In this document: piece by piece, positions 39,005 through 48,404 of the stretch
How positions within the stretch are numbered: position 1 is the stretch's first letter
Layout of the letters: every line of letters starts with the position of its first letter
Assembly (NCBI RefSeq): GCF_018145655.1
Contig: NZ_JAGSSY010000002.1
Coordinates: forward strand, 186,001 to 250,000
Reading direction: 5' to 3'
Source of the DNA: Campylobacter anatolicus
GTDB lineage: Bacteria; Campylobacterota; Campylobacteria; Campylobacterales; Campylobacteraceae
Length of the DNA: 64,000 nt
Program-made: the position numbers and the translations under genes
Notes under the pieces: model-generated
Database searches by the model: none
What the model was told of the DNA's origin: nothing
Seen by the model: only the letters and a program-made list of their open reading frames with translations

Positions 39005-40187
39005 TCGCCACCATATTTTGCCGATATTTTTGTTATATTTTTTGACAAGTATTGCATTTTTGGGTTTTTTTGGCACTCTGTTTTATGAGCGTGGTAAAAA
39101 TTTTATAATGGAAAAAGATGCCTTTGAGCTAAGAGAGATAAGGCGTGATTTGCAGATGAGATTACATGAAAATGGTATTTTATCAAAAGATGATTTTGCT
39201 GAGCTAAATGCCTATGCTTTAAATTTAAAAACAGGTGAAGTTATCAAAAACGATTTTACACCAAACAAAAATACACGTAGATATGTTGAGAATGACGATA
39301 TAATAGAGCAATTTGTTCTGTATAGACCGCATCATATGATGGGTGGTAAAATGAGTCATATGTCAGGGCAAAGAAGTGGCAAAGATGGTGGAAGTGAGTA
39401 TATGATTGCTATAAAGCGTGGAGTGCAAAATGAGAAGCTTTTTACGCTAAAAATGCAAATTTTAGCCGTCTCTGCTATTATTTTAGCAGTTATTTTAATA
39501 ATTGCATATTTCATCATCCGCCTTTCACTTCGTCCGCTTTATGAAAAGGTTGAATTTTTAGACGGATTTTTACGCGATACGACTCACGAGATAAATACGC
39601 CACTTAGTGTGATACTAATGAGCGTGGAGTTGTTTGAAGGTGATCCTAAAAAATACCTTAATAATATAAAGACTGCTGCAAATACGCTATCAAATTTACA
39701 CAGCGATCTAGTGGCACTTAAATTCAATCAGACCGTAAACGATAAAAATGAAGCCATAAATTTAGCCGATATGCTTGATGAGCGGATTGAGTATTTTAGC
39801 TTATCAATGGAGCAAAAAAAGATAAGCTTAAATACCAGCTTAGATGATATTTATATAAAAGCTTCAAAAACAAAGTTACAAAAGATTATTGATAACTTAC
39901 TAAACAATGCTGTAAAATACTGCAATGAAGGCGGTGAAATCAGTATAAATTTAGATAAAAACGAACTAATCATCGCAAATAGTGGAGATATGATTGCAAG
40001 TGAAAATTTAGATAAAATTTTTGATCTATACACTCGCTTTGATAGTCAAAATGGTGGCTTTGGCGTGGGACTTCATATCGTTAAAAAATACTGCGATGAA
40101 CAAGAGATTAAAATCTCTTGTCAATCTGATGCAAGTAAAACGCGATTTCATCTTACATTTGATAATATTTTAGAAACTCAAAAATAA
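38997..40187 (+). CDS. Sensor histidine kinase with His/Met-rich periplasmic loop
   Basis: Two membrane helices (~8-30 and ~154-175) enclose a periplasmic domain of ~120 residues containing P-H-H-M-M-G-G-K-M-S-H-M-S-G (111-124). The H-box is T-H-E-I-N-T-P-L with His197. The N-box N-L-L-N-N-A-V-K-Y and the G-box G-G-F-G-V-G-L are intact, so the kinase should be active. No HAMP domain is evident. The His/Met cluster is like copper or silver ligands, matching the tail of the neighbouring DUF1104-like protein. Metal specificity is inference. Confidence 0.85.
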   Translation: MLNRHHILPIFLLYFLTSIAFLGFFGTLFYERGKNFIMEKDAFELREIRRDLQMRLHENGILSKDDFAELNAYALNLKTGEVIKNDFTPNKNTRRYVENDDIIEQFVLYRPHHMMGGKMSHMSGQRSGKDGGSEYMIAIKRGVQNEKLFTLKMQILAVSAIILAVILIIAYFIIRLSLRPLYEKVEFLDGFLRDTTHEINTPLSVILMSVELFEGDPKKYLNNIKTAANTLSNLHSDLVALKFNQTVNDKNEAINLADMLDERIEYFSLSMEQKKISLNTSLDDIYIKASKTKLQKIIDNLLNNAVKYCNEGGEISINLDKNELIIANSGDMIASENLDKIFDLYTRFDSQNGGFGVGLHIVKKYCDEQEIKISCQSDASKTRFHLTFDNILETQK

Positions 40188-40205
40188 CTAATAAAAAATA
40201 AAATA

Positions 40206-40214
40206 TGCTATAAT
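40206..40214 (+). promoter_or_regulatory. Extended -10 promoter of pyk
   Basis: TGCTATAAT, a perfect extended -10, lies 23 bases before the pyk ATG, which has AAAAGGA upstream. Confidence 0.6.
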
Positions 40215-40237
40215 CGTGAAAAATTAAAAGGATAAGT

Positions 40238-41701
40238 ATGCAAAAAAAGACAAAGATAGTGGCTACTCTTGGGCCAGCAAGCGATAATGAAAACACGATA
40301 GAGCAGATGGTTAGAGCTGGAGTTAATGTATTTCGCTTAAATTTCAGCCACGGAACACATGAATATCACAAGTCAAATATAGATAAAATCCGCAACGTTG
40401 AGGCTAGGCTTGGTGTTCGTATCGGCATACTTCAAGATATATGTGGCCCAAAAATTCGTATAGGAAAGCTACAAAGTCCGTTTGAGCTAAACGCTGGCGA
40501 TAGGCTTGACATTTGTGCTGATGAGATAATTGGCGAAAAAGTAGGCGAAAAGCACTATAAAGTGAGCCTAAATCAGCCACAAATCCTACCCATGCTAAAA
40601 AGTGGCGAATATGTCTATTTATATGATGGCTCCATACGTGCTAAGGTCATACAAAGTGGCAAGAGTGTGGTGCAAACGTATATAGAAAATAATGGAGTGC
40701 TAAACTCAAACAAGGGCGTAAATTTCCCAAATACACGTATTGGCATAGATGTCATTACGCAAAAAGATAGAGTAGATATGGAGTTTGGTGCTAAAAATGG
40801 AGTAAATTTCGTAGCTATTAGCTTTGTGCAAAATGCACAAGACGTGCTAAAGGCGAAATCAATCTTAAAAGAGCTTGGCTCACGTGCGAACGTGATATCA
40901 AAGATAGAGAAATTTGATGCAGTTGAAAATATTGATGAGATTATTGCAGTAAGCGATGGTGTGATGGTTGCACGTGGCGATCTTGGTATAGAGGTGCCAT
41001 TTTACAAAGTGCCAACTATCCAAAAGCTCATCATCAAAAAAGCAAATGCAGCTAGCAAACCAGTAATAACCGCAACGCAGATGATGTTAAGCATGGCAGA
41101 GCATGAGACAGCTACAAGAGCTGAGATAAGTGATGTTGCAAATGCTGTGCTAGATGGTACTGACGCCGTTATGCTAAGCGAAGAGAGTGCAATAGGCAAA
41201 AATCCTGCTGCAGTTGTTGAGGCTATGAGTCAAACAATCATACAAACTCAACAGATATATCCTTATAATAAATTTGATGAATTTGAGTTTTTAGATGAGA
41301 CCGATATGGTCGCTTCAAGTGCAGCATCTCTTGCAGTACGCATAAAGGCTGATGGCATACTTTCTATAACAGGCTCAGGTAAGTCAGCGATTAAATTAGC
41401 TCGTAACCGTACGGCTATAAACATTATTGCTATCGCACACGATGAGCAGACAGCCCACTCGCTCACACTTGCTTGGGGTGTTACTCCGGCACTTGTGGTT
41501 GAGAAAAGCAAGCTCAATATCCTAATGGCAAATGTTATAAAAGAGGCTTTTGATAATGGCTATGTAACGCACGATAAGACATATCTTATAACAGCTGGTT
41601 ATCCAACAGGTGTTGAGGGTAGCACAAACCTTATAAGGATAATCAGAAAAGATCAACTTGATTACTACCTTGAAGCGGCAAGGTCTGTAAATTTAGTTTA
41701 A
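40238..41701 (+). CDS. pyk: Pyruvate kinase
   Basis: This enzyme makes pyruvate and ATP from PEP and ADP. It starts K-T-K-I-V-A-T-L-G-P-A-S. The active-site segment I-S-K-I-E-K-F-D-A-V-E-N and the following V-M-V-A-R-G-D-L-G-I-E-V-P are complete. The length of 487 is normal. It is monocistronic, with its own promoter and a hairpin at its end. Campylobacter lack phosphofructokinase, so it serves amino-acid and organic-acid metabolism rather than sugar breakdown (established for C. jejuni). Confidence 0.96.
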   Translation: MQKKTKIVATLGPASDNENTIEQMVRAGVNVFRLNFSHGTHEYHKSNIDKIRNVEARLGVRIGILQDICGPKIRIGKLQSPFELNAGDRLDICADEIIGEKVGEKHYKVSLNQPQILPMLKSGEYVYLYDGSIRAKVIQSGKSVVQTYIENNGVLNSNKGVNFPNTRIGIDVITQKDRVDMEFGAKNGVNFVAISFVQNAQDVLKAKSILKELGSRANVISKIEKFDAVENIDEIIAVSDGVMVARGDLGIEVPFYKVPTIQKLIIKKANAASKPVITATQMMLSMAEHETATRAEISDVANAVLDGTDAVMLSEESAIGKNPAAVVEAMSQTIIQTQQIYPYNKFDEFEFLDETDMVASSAASLAVRIKADGILSITGSGKSAIKLARNRTAINIIAIAHDEQTAHSLTLAWGVTPALVVEKSKLNILMANVIKEAFDNGYVTHDKTYLITAGYPTGVEGSTNLIRIIRKDQLDYYLEAARSVNLV

Positions 41702-41725
41702 TATATTTATAAAATTTAAAGTATG

Positions 41726-41745
41726 TAGGCGAATAAATTCGCCTA
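41726..41745. terminator. Hairpin between convergent pyk and recR
   Basis: TAGGCGAAT and ATTCGCCTA form a perfect 9-bp inverted repeat with AA between them. It touches the recR stop codon, and on the minus strand it is followed by AT-rich sequence. Confidence 0.6.
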
Positions 41746-42315
41746 TGCCTTTGTTCTACTCTCGTAAGCTTTTAAAAGCGATAGCATATCTACATTTTCT
41801 AGGCTTACGCCGGTTGGAACACCTTGTGCGATCTTGCTAAATTTAAGCCCACTAAGAGTGAGCTTGTCTTCTACATAGAGCATAAGAGCATCTGAGTTTA
41901 GCCCTGGCGTGAAAGCAAATATTATCTCGTTTGCACTATTTAATTCTATTAAATTTTTAAGTCTAGCTATCGCACGATCATCTATGTCATCAAGCACAAA
42001 GTAAATTCCATTATAAATTCCATTTTGCTCAAACACTAAAATATCTTTTGGAGTTTCTACAATTATTATCTTGCTTGTATCGCGACTCGTATCCGCACAG
42101 ATGTCGCAAATTTCATTTTCACTTAGTCCACCACATCTTTCGCATCGTTTTAGACATCGCACTGCATCTTCTATGCACTGAGCTAGTTTAAGACCGCTAA
42201 ATGTATCTTGCAAACTCACAAAATATGCAAAACGTGCAGCTGATTTTTTTCCTACACCTGGAAGTTTACTAAATGCATCAACTAATTCGTTAAATTTCTC
42301 TAAATTTTTCTTCAT
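41743..42315 (-). CDS. recR: Recombination mediator protein RecR
   Basis: RecR works with RecO to load RecA on gapped DNA. The N-terminal helix-hairpin-helix F-S-K-L-P-G-V-G-K-K-S-A, a zinc finger C-L-K-R-C-E-R-C-G followed by C-D-I-C, and a Toprim domain starting I-I-I-V-E-T-P-K-D-I-L are present. The length of 190 is normal. It is the last gene of a racR-racS-recR run, as in C. jejuni. Confidence 0.95.
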   Translation of the reverse strand: MKKNLEKFNELVDAFSKLPGVGKKSAARFAYFVSLQDTFSGLKLAQCIEDAVRCLKRCERCGGLSENEICDICADTSRDTSKIIIVETPKDILVFEQNGIYNGIYFVLDDIDDRAIARLKNLIELNSANEIIFAFTPGLNSDALMLYVEDKLTLSGLKFSKIAQGVPTGVSLENVDMLSLLKAYESRTKA

Positions 42316-42322
42316 CTTTTGG

Positions 42323-43579
42323 TTATTTTGTTACTATAGTATTTTTTGGCATAACTATTTTAAAACAGTGGTATCCATTTTCATATGAGTATTTAAGCTC
42401 AAATTTTTGCATAGCACAAATTTGCTCTATAATGTAAAGCCCAAGTCCCATACCACTACTGCTATTTTTGTCACCTCTAACAAATGCCTGTTTATAATAG
42501 CTAATCGGATGAGATAACTCTTTGCCTAAATTTTTTATAATTATTGCGTTATTATCGCAGATAAGCTCAGCTTTTTTATCATCTGAATATTTTAAAGCAT
42601 TATCTATTAAATTTTTAATTGCCAAACTAAAAAGCTGAAAATCCACTCGCAATATCACATCATCTTTGATATCTACGCTCACTCGCTCTTCAAATTTATC
42701 AAGCATTAGCATATCTTGCACTTGCTCTAAAATAAGTGAAAAATGATACTCTTCGTAGTTTAACGCATAGCTTTTTGAGAGAAGTTGCTCGACTTTGCTA
42801 AATTCATTTATAAGCATTTCAAGTCGTTCAAATACATTTATGAGGCGTGTTTTTTGTGTCTCATTTTGTATCATCTCAGAGACTATGCGACCCTTGCCGA
42901 TAGGGGTTTTTAGCTCGTGCATTATCGCTCGTAAAAATAGCTGACGTGAGCGGATTAGATCGCGTATTTGACAAACAGCATTATCAAATTCTGCTGCGAC
43001 TTGCCCTATCTCATCTTGTGCTTTTATGTTTGTAATGTTGCATATCGCTACGTCCATATTTCCAGATGCAAAACGTTTTATATCCTTGCTTAGTTTTCGC
43101 AGTGGAAATAAATTCCTAAGTACAGAGACATAAAGAGAGATAAGTAGTGCCGAAACGATAAAAAATGCTATCCAGATCGGATCATTTATATGTCTTGCTT
43201 CGTTGCTTTCTAACAAAAGCTGGAAAGATGGATTTTTAATAAGCAGATAAAGATCATCTTTGTATTTTAGCGATTGTACAAGCCCAAGTGGTGTGCTATG
43301 AGCAAATACTGAATTACCCTCATTTACAACTGATGTTGCTAAGTTTTTATTGCCAACATATTCAAGATTAAAATTTTTAAAATAATCGCCTAAATCACGC
43401 GGAGGATTTGCTCTTTCATAGAGTGTTAGAAGGTAGTTTATAGCACTAATTTGCTTATCGCGAAGTCGTTCAAGAGCGTTATCTCTTTGAATGCCTGCAA
43501 ACGTTAAAAATAGCAGACAAACAAGAGAGAACGCTATTGAAAATATGATAGTTATCTTTGTGGTGATCGAGTATCTCAT
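42323..43579 (-). CDS. racS: Sensor histidine kinase RacS
   Basis: Two membrane helices (~8-28 and ~134-154) flank a periplasmic domain; a HAMP-like region follows, then the H-box I-M-H-E-L-K-T-P-I with His221. The ATPase domain shows K-N-L-I-D-N-A-L-K-Y and G-M-G-L-G-L-Y-I-I. The length of 418 matches RacS. The gene order dnaJ / racR / racS / recR is that of C. jejuni, where RacRS affects colonisation, growth at 42 C and respiration-linked metabolism (literature knowledge). It overlaps racR by four bases. Confidence 0.88.
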   Translation of the reverse strand: MRYSITTKITIIFSIAFSLVCLLFLTFAGIQRDNALERLRDKQISAINYLLTLYERANPPRDLGDYFKNFNLEYVGNKNLATSVVNEGNSVFAHSTPLGLVQSLKYKDDLYLLIKNPSFQLLLESNEARHINDPIWIAFFIVSALLISLYVSVLRNLFPLRKLSKDIKRFASGNMDVAICNITNIKAQDEIGQVAAEFDNAVCQIRDLIRSRQLFLRAIMHELKTPIGKGRIVSEMIQNETQKTRLINVFERLEMLINEFSKVEQLLSKSYALNYEEYHFSLILEQVQDMLMLDKFEERVSVDIKDDVILRVDFQLFSLAIKNLIDNALKYSDDKKAELICDNNAIIIKNLGKELSHPISYYKQAFVRGDKNSSSGMGLGLYIIEQICAMQKFELKYSYENGYHCFKIVMPKNTIVTK

Positions 43580-44247
43580 CCTAGTAGTTTATATCCGATG
43601 CCACGTACTGAAAATATATGTTTTGGTGATTTTGAGTTATCACCGATCTTTGTGCGAAGTCGCCCGATGATAACATCAAGGCTTTTTGAATCTTTGTCTT
43701 TTAGGCTTTTGCAGTTATAAACTAGCTGTTCGCGTGAGACTGAAAAGCTATGTTGCTTTATAAGATATGTCAAAATTTCATATTCAGCTGGCGTCAGCGT
43801 TAGTGCTTCATTGTTAAAATAAATTTCGTGACGCTTATCGTCTATTCTAAATGCACTATCTACGATCTCTTCAGTCGCTTCGTTTGTCTTTTTGTATCTG
43901 CGGATAAGACTTGTAATACGTGCATACATCTCTTTTGGATCGTAAGGTTTTGGCAAGTAATCATCTGCACCAAGTTGAAGCCCCACGACCTTATCACTAA
44001 TGTCTGAACGTGCCGAGCTTATAATGATAGGTATGTCGTATTTTTGACGAATTTCTTTGCAAACTTCAAGACCATCAATGCCCGGCAAAGTAAGATCTAA
44101 AATAAGTAGGTCGTAATTTTTTACACCTGCACTTAGTCCAAGATATGGATCTTCAAAGTTTGTAACTTTTATATTAAAATCGCTTAAGTATTCAGATAAA
44201 ATTTGTGCGAATTCTGTATCATCTTCAATCATTAAAACATTAATCAT
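43576..44247 (-). CDS. racR: Response regulator RacR
   Basis: This OmpR-family regulator has phospho-acceptor Asp53 in L-I-L-D-L-T-L-P-G, the conserved Lys in L-P-K-P-Y-D-P-K-E, and a C-terminal winged helix ending F-S-V-R-G-I-G-Y-K-L-L-G. I set the start at the third codon of the longest frame because AAGG then sits six bases upstream; the first ATG would leave no spacing. A minus-strand TATAAT lies ~28 bases upstream. It is divergent from dnaJ, with ~115 bases between. Confidence 0.9.
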   Translation of the reverse strand: MINVLMIEDDTEFAQILSEYLSDFNIKVTNFEDPYLGLSAGVKNYDLLILDLTLPGIDGLEVCKEIRQKYDIPIIISSARSDISDKVVGLQLGADDYLPKPYDPKEMYARITSLIRRYKKTNEATEEIVDSAFRIDDKRHEIYFNNEALTLTPAEYEILTYLIKQHSFSVSREQLVYNCKSLKDKDSKSLDVIIGRLRTKIGDNSKSPKHIFSVRGIGYKLLG

Positions 44248-44274
44248 TTTCATCCTTTTTGTTTAATTTTCTCT

Positions 44275-44280
44275 ATTATA
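44275..44280 (-). promoter_or_regulatory. -10 box of racRS-recR
   Basis: The minus strand reads TATAAT here, about 28 bases before the racR start, giving a short leader. Confidence 0.5.
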
Positions 44281-44363
44281 CGCGAAAAAATTAAATTTTT
44301 CTCTAAAATTTATAAAATATAGGGTAAAATCACAAATTTAAAATAATAAAAATGGGAAAAGTA

Positions 44364-45470
44364 ATGGAAGTTGATTATTATGAAGTGTTAGAAATTTCAA
44401 GGGATGCTAGTGGTGATGAGATTAAAAAGGCTTTTAGAAAATTAGCATTAAAATACCATCCTGATAGAAATGCTGGAGATAAAGAAGCTGAGAATAAATT
44501 TAAACTTGTTAATGAGGCTTATCAGGTGCTAAGTGATGATAATAAACGCTCTATATATGACAGATATGGTAAGGAAGGACTGAACGGATCGTCTGGATTT
44601 GGTGGATTTAGTAGTGATTTTGACATATCTGATATGTTTAGTTCATTTTTTAGCGATTTTGGTGGCAGAAGCAATAGACGACGTCGTGCAGATAAGTATC
44701 CTATAGATCTTGAAGTAGCTATAACGATTGAGTTTAATGAGGCTATCTTTGGCTGCGAAAAAGAGATAAAATACAAACAAAAAACTCCATGCGAAAATTG
44801 CCATGGTACAGGTAGCAAAGACGGTAAAACTCATACTTGCAAATATTGTAACGGAACAGGTAAAATTTCACGTAGTAGTGGCTTTATGAGTGTTATACAA
44901 GAGTGCCCGTATTGTAACGGTACTGGAGAAAGCATAAGCGAAAAGTGTGGCGAATGTGGTGGAGATGGATTTAAAGAGGTTGATCAAAGTATAAAGATAA
45001 GTCTGCCAGAGGGTATAGATAATGGTATGCGTATGCGTGTAGCTGGTAAAGGCAACATTAGTCCAAAAGGTGATATGGGCGATCTTTATGTGAGTGTAAA
45101 TGTAAAAGAAGATGAGTATTTTATAAGACACAATAGTGATATTTATATAGAGGTTCCGGTGTTTTTCACTCAGGCTATACTTGGCGAGAGTATCGAGATA
45201 CCAACGCTTCGTGGCAAAACAGAGCTAAAACTTCCGATAGGAGCAAAAGATAAACAGCAGTTTATATTTGATGGTGAAGGTGTTAAACAGATAAATTCAA
45301 AGCGTATAGGACGGCTTATCGCACAGATCTCTATACAAACACCACAAAAACTCACAGATGAGCAAACAGAACTTATAAAAAAGCTTCAAGATAGTTTTGA
45401 GATTAAAAGTGGCAAAAGTGTAGGCGAGGATGAAAGTGTATTTGATAAGATAAAAAGCTGGTTTAAGTGA
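44364..45470 (+). CDS. dnaJ: Chaperone protein DnaJ
   Basis: The J domain starts D-Y-Y-E-V-L-E-I with the HPD motif in K-Y-H-P-D-R-N, followed by a Gly/Phe-rich linker and a zinc domain with four C-x-x-C-x-G-x-G repeats (first C-E-N-C-H-G-T-G, last C-G-E-C-G-G-D-G), then the substrate domain. The ATG at 44364 is preferred: an ATG 12 bases upstream has no ribosome site, whereas GGGAAAAG precedes this one. The length of 368 is normal. It is the DnaK cochaperone; RacR-linked in C. jejuni by position. Confidence 0.95.
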   Translation: MEVDYYEVLEISRDASGDEIKKAFRKLALKYHPDRNAGDKEAENKFKLVNEAYQVLSDDNKRSIYDRYGKEGLNGSSGFGGFSSDFDISDMFSSFFSDFGGRSNRRRRADKYPIDLEVAITIEFNEAIFGCEKEIKYKQKTPCENCHGTGSKDGKTHTCKYCNGTGKISRSSGFMSVIQECPYCNGTGESISEKCGECGGDGFKEVDQSIKISLPEGIDNGMRMRVAGKGNISPKGDMGDLYVSVNVKEDEYFIRHNSDIYIEVPVFFTQAILGESIEIPTLRGKTELKLPIGAKDKQQFIFDGEGVKQINSKRIGRLIAQISIQTPQKLTDEQTELIKKLQDSFEIKSGKSVGEDESVFDKIKSWFK

Positions 45471-45570
45471 CTTATGACTTATAAAATTTATTAAAAGCAA
45501 ATGCAGGATAATTAGCAGATATGTGTTAATTAAGAGCTGATTTTTATTTAAAATTTTTATTTTTTATAGC

Positions 45571-48402
45571 TCATACCCCCCCCCCATTTAGCTCACGTTT
45601 TATCACCTCTGCGAGTTGGACTTTGCTAATATGCGTTGATAGTATCTTTATATATGGCTTAGTACTTAGCTCTTTTATAGGTTTGTCGTTAAATACGAAA
45701 ATTTGTGTATCAACGTCGAAATTTTTTCTTAAATTTTCCACCGCATCTATCAAGCTTTGTGCATCAAATCCAAGTGTGTTGGCATCGATGAGTATTATAC
45801 CAAAAGGTGTATTTTCTATCTTGTTGATTAGATCAAATAGATCGTTTGCTGTAGTTAAATTTTCTTTAAAATCACTTAAAGCAGCAGCAAAAATTTTATT
45901 TTCTACGCTATTTTTCTTACATAATAAAATTTTATTATTTTTATTAAACATAGCCTCTTTTTTGATAAAATTATAAATATTAGGTATAAATTTTTGCAGT
46001 ATCTCACGCAAGATCGTTGCATTAAATGGCTTTTTGATATATCCATCAAAATTTGAAATTATCTCATCTTTTGATAGCTCACTAGTGTTTGAAGTCATTC
46101 CTATTATAGGTGCAGTGCTATTTTGGTTTATTGCTTTTACGTTATTGTATCTTGTGACAAATTCTGAAATACCGCCACTAAAATTTTGTGTATCTATAAA
46201 AATAAGGTCAAAAAATGAGTGTTTACCAGAGTTTATAAACTCATCGTAGTTGTTTTTAAGTGTTAGATCTACATTGTAGGGCTTAAACGAATATTCTATC
46301 ATTTTAAGTACAACTGAATTTGGCTCGTATACGAGGATTTGTGGTCTTGTTAGAGTAAATTTTTGTAGTGATTTTACGACAAATTTTTTGAGTAAATTTT
46401 GAGATACATTTATAGGAGTTAGCGGATCTTTTATCGTTACTAAATTTTTTATATCGCTTGGGATGTTTTTACTCTCTCTTATAAATATAATATCGTATTT
46501 ATCGAGATTTGTAGCAGTTTTTACATTTGGTATCATCTCGTAATCTATCTCAAAATCATCTAAAATTTGAGCGAAAAATTTATTGTATTCGGAGTTATGA
46601 TCGTTGATAAGGCCTATTTTTAGATCTTTATCGTGGTTAAATATCTCTAAACGATTTTTACTTTTTAGTTTTAAGATAAAGTTAAATTTATTTCTCGTGT
46701 TTTGTATGTTGTTTATAGAGAGTTTGGAGTCCATCATCTTTAGGAACATATTTATGCTTTTAAGCCAAAATGTCATACTCTCGTTCATATTTTCTTTATT
46801 TATTGGATTTGTTTCGCTTGTAACGCTTATGTTGAGATTGACGATGTCGTTTGAAAGCTGGTTGGCTAAGGTTTTTATCGTGACTATGACATTTGAGTAT
46901 GGATTGCATTCGCTGATGGCAATAGATAGTAAATTTGAGACTATCGTCATTATCTTAGACTCATCTCCTTCAAGCCAAGTATTTAACTTAGGATCGATGA
47001 ATGTGATGTAATTTATCTGCTTTTGTGTTACTTCATTCATTTTTGATTCAAGCACACTAGCAAAGAGTGTTTGTGGATTGAAATTTGTTATATTTAAGCT
47101 TAAATCTGTATTTTCTATATTTAAAATATTTTTTATATTTTCAAATACTAAGTATGAGATATTGCTATTTTCTTCGATAATATTTATCGCTCTCATTTGC
47201 TCTGATGATATACACGTTTTGCGTAAAAATTCAAGGCTTTGTATATTGTTTTTATATTTTTTCTCTTGAGATTTGCTTAGATTCATCAGATATTCTGATT
47301 TTATTTTATTAAACAGATCTGCTTTTTTAAACTCATCATTTAAATTTTCGTATGAGATGATAAAATTTTCTAGAGTTTTACTCGGATCTATTTGGATTTT
47401 AGTTTCGGGTATATCTTTTATACGGATTATACTTTTTTTGATATTATCTAGGATTAGTAGTTTCTCTTTTAGTTTAAATATAGCCAAGATAAGGGCTAAT
47501 GCGATGATAAAAGCTATTATAAATTCAGAATGAACTTTTGAGTATGTGTATGTTGTCTCTTTTACGAGTTTGTTTTCTATAGTGTTTGAGATGTCAAGAA
47601 GTAAGAGAAATTTTTCACGTTCAAGCATATCAAGCTTTGTTATATCATCTTTTGTTATCTCATAGCTTTCAAGTGCTATAAATTTGGATCGCAAGATATC
47701 GATATTTCTAAAAATCTCTAAATTTTTTGGCAAATTTATAGTCTCGTTTATCTGCCTTCTTAACTCAATATTTGGCAACAAAAATGTTCTAAATGGGCTA
47801 AAATTTAATAATAATAGCTTTCTTCTTATGCTATCTTTGTTTAGTTTAGCGTCATTTTGCAATACAGACACAAGATAGCTTCGTGCAGAGTTAGTCTTAT
47901 CAAGCATATCATAAAGATTTAATAAAACAGACAGGTATAGCTTTGTTTGATTGTCTATTTTTCTTCCTTTATAGTAGACATAGTTTTCTACTATGGAGTT
48001 ATTTATACGATCATACAAACTGAAAAATATTGATAAAAATTTAAGCTGTTCTTCTAAGATATTTTTCCTTACATAGTTTATGCTTGAGATAAGCTCATTT
48101 GTACTAGTTGAGGTATATTCTAAATTTGATAACATATTTGATATGGCTTTATCGGTTAGCTCTTGCTTTATTTTTAAATTTAATGTATTTTGCTCGGAGC
48201 TATCTTTGATGTATTCTAAAGATGCTTCACGCTCACTAGATAGGGCTTTCATTACATCTTTGAGTTTGAGCTGTTTGTCTATTGCATTATTTAGTTGTCT
48301 TAAATTTATAGCCTCGTCTAGTAAGTCGTAGGTTATTAGGCTGCATAGGATTATAGCTGCTACAATTGATACTAAAAGTTTATAGTCATTTATCCATTTC
48401 AT
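45571..48402 (-). CDS. Hybrid sensor with NIT-like input domain, degenerate kinase core and multiple receiver domains
   Basis: Order: a membrane helix (10-28), a ~265-residue helical periplasmic domain with L-S-S-E-R-E-A-S-L-E-Y and a later E-L-T-D-K-A-I (the pattern of nitrate/nitrite-sensing NIT domains), a second helix (~294-310), then a kinase-like core. The expected H-box (K-S-E-F-L-A-N-M-S-H-E) reads K-S-E-Y-L-M-N-L-S-K-S, so the phospho-His is Lys377. The ATPase N-box reads N-L-L-S-I-A-I-S and no G-box is seen. Three receiver-like domains follow: 593-680 (no Asp), 686-803 (Asp737, Lys791) and 823-935 (Asp873). It is probably unable to autophosphorylate. The gene starts two bases after the PAS/Hpt-like gene and ends in the G10 tract. 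Confidence 0.8.
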   Translation of the reverse strand: MKWINDYKLLVSIVAAIILCSLITYDLLDEAINLRQLNNAIDKQLKLKDVMKALSSEREASLEYIKDSSEQNTLNLKIKQELTDKAISNMLSNLEYTSTSTNELISSINYVRKNILEEQLKFLSIFFSLYDRINNSIVENYVYYKGRKIDNQTKLYLSVLLNLYDMLDKTNSARSYLVSVLQNDAKLNKDSIRRKLLLLNFSPFRTFLLPNIELRRQINETINLPKNLEIFRNIDILRSKFIALESYEITKDDITKLDMLEREKFLLLLDISNTIENKLVKETTYTYSKVHSEFIIAFIIALALILAIFKLKEKLLILDNIKKSIIRIKDIPETKIQIDPSKTLENFIISYENLNDEFKKADLFNKIKSEYLMNLSKSQEKKYKNNIQSLEFLRKTCISSEQMRAINIIEENSNISYLVFENIKNILNIENTDLSLNITNFNPQTLFASVLESKMNEVTQKQINYITFIDPKLNTWLEGDESKIMTIVSNLLSIAISECNPYSNVIVTIKTLANQLSNDIVNLNISVTSETNPINKENMNESMTFWLKSINMFLKMMDSKLSINNIQNTRNKFNFILKLKSKNRLEIFNHDKDLKIGLINDHNSEYNKFFAQILDDFEIDYEMIPNVKTATNLDKYDIIFIRESKNIPSDIKNLVTIKDPLTPINVSQNLLKKFVVKSLQKFTLTRPQILVYEPNSVVLKMIEYSFKPYNVDLTLKNNYDEFINSGKHSFFDLIFIDTQNFSGGISEFVTRYNNVKAINQNSTAPIIGMTSNTSELSKDEIISNFDGYIKKPFNATILREILQKFIPNIYNFIKKEAMFNKNNKILLCKKNSVENKIFAAALSDFKENLTTANDLFDLINKIENTPFGIILIDANTLGFDAQSLIDAVENLRKNFDVDTQIFVFNDKPIKELSTKPYIKILSTHISKVQLAEVIKRELNGGGV
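45576..45585. repeat. C10/G10 homopolymeric tract at the end of the hybrid sensor gene
   Basis: Ten consecutive C on the plus strand read as G10 in the last codons of the minus-strand sensor gene. Campylobacter uses G tracts of 8-12 as slipped-strand phase-variation switches. With ten G the protein ends N-G-G-G-V; with nine it would end G-G-G-Y-E-L and with eleven G-G-G-G-M-S-Y-K-K, so only the tail changes. Confidence 0.9.
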
Positions 48403-48404
48403 CT

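Noticed and set aside
44352-44363. Upstream ATG of dnaJ
   Set aside because: It has no ribosome site; the ATG 12 bases on has one and gives the normal DnaJ start.
45623-48331. Several plus-strand open frames opposite the hybrid sensor
   Set aside because: They are hydrophobic shadows from AT-rich codons on the minus strand, with no starts or spacing of real genes.
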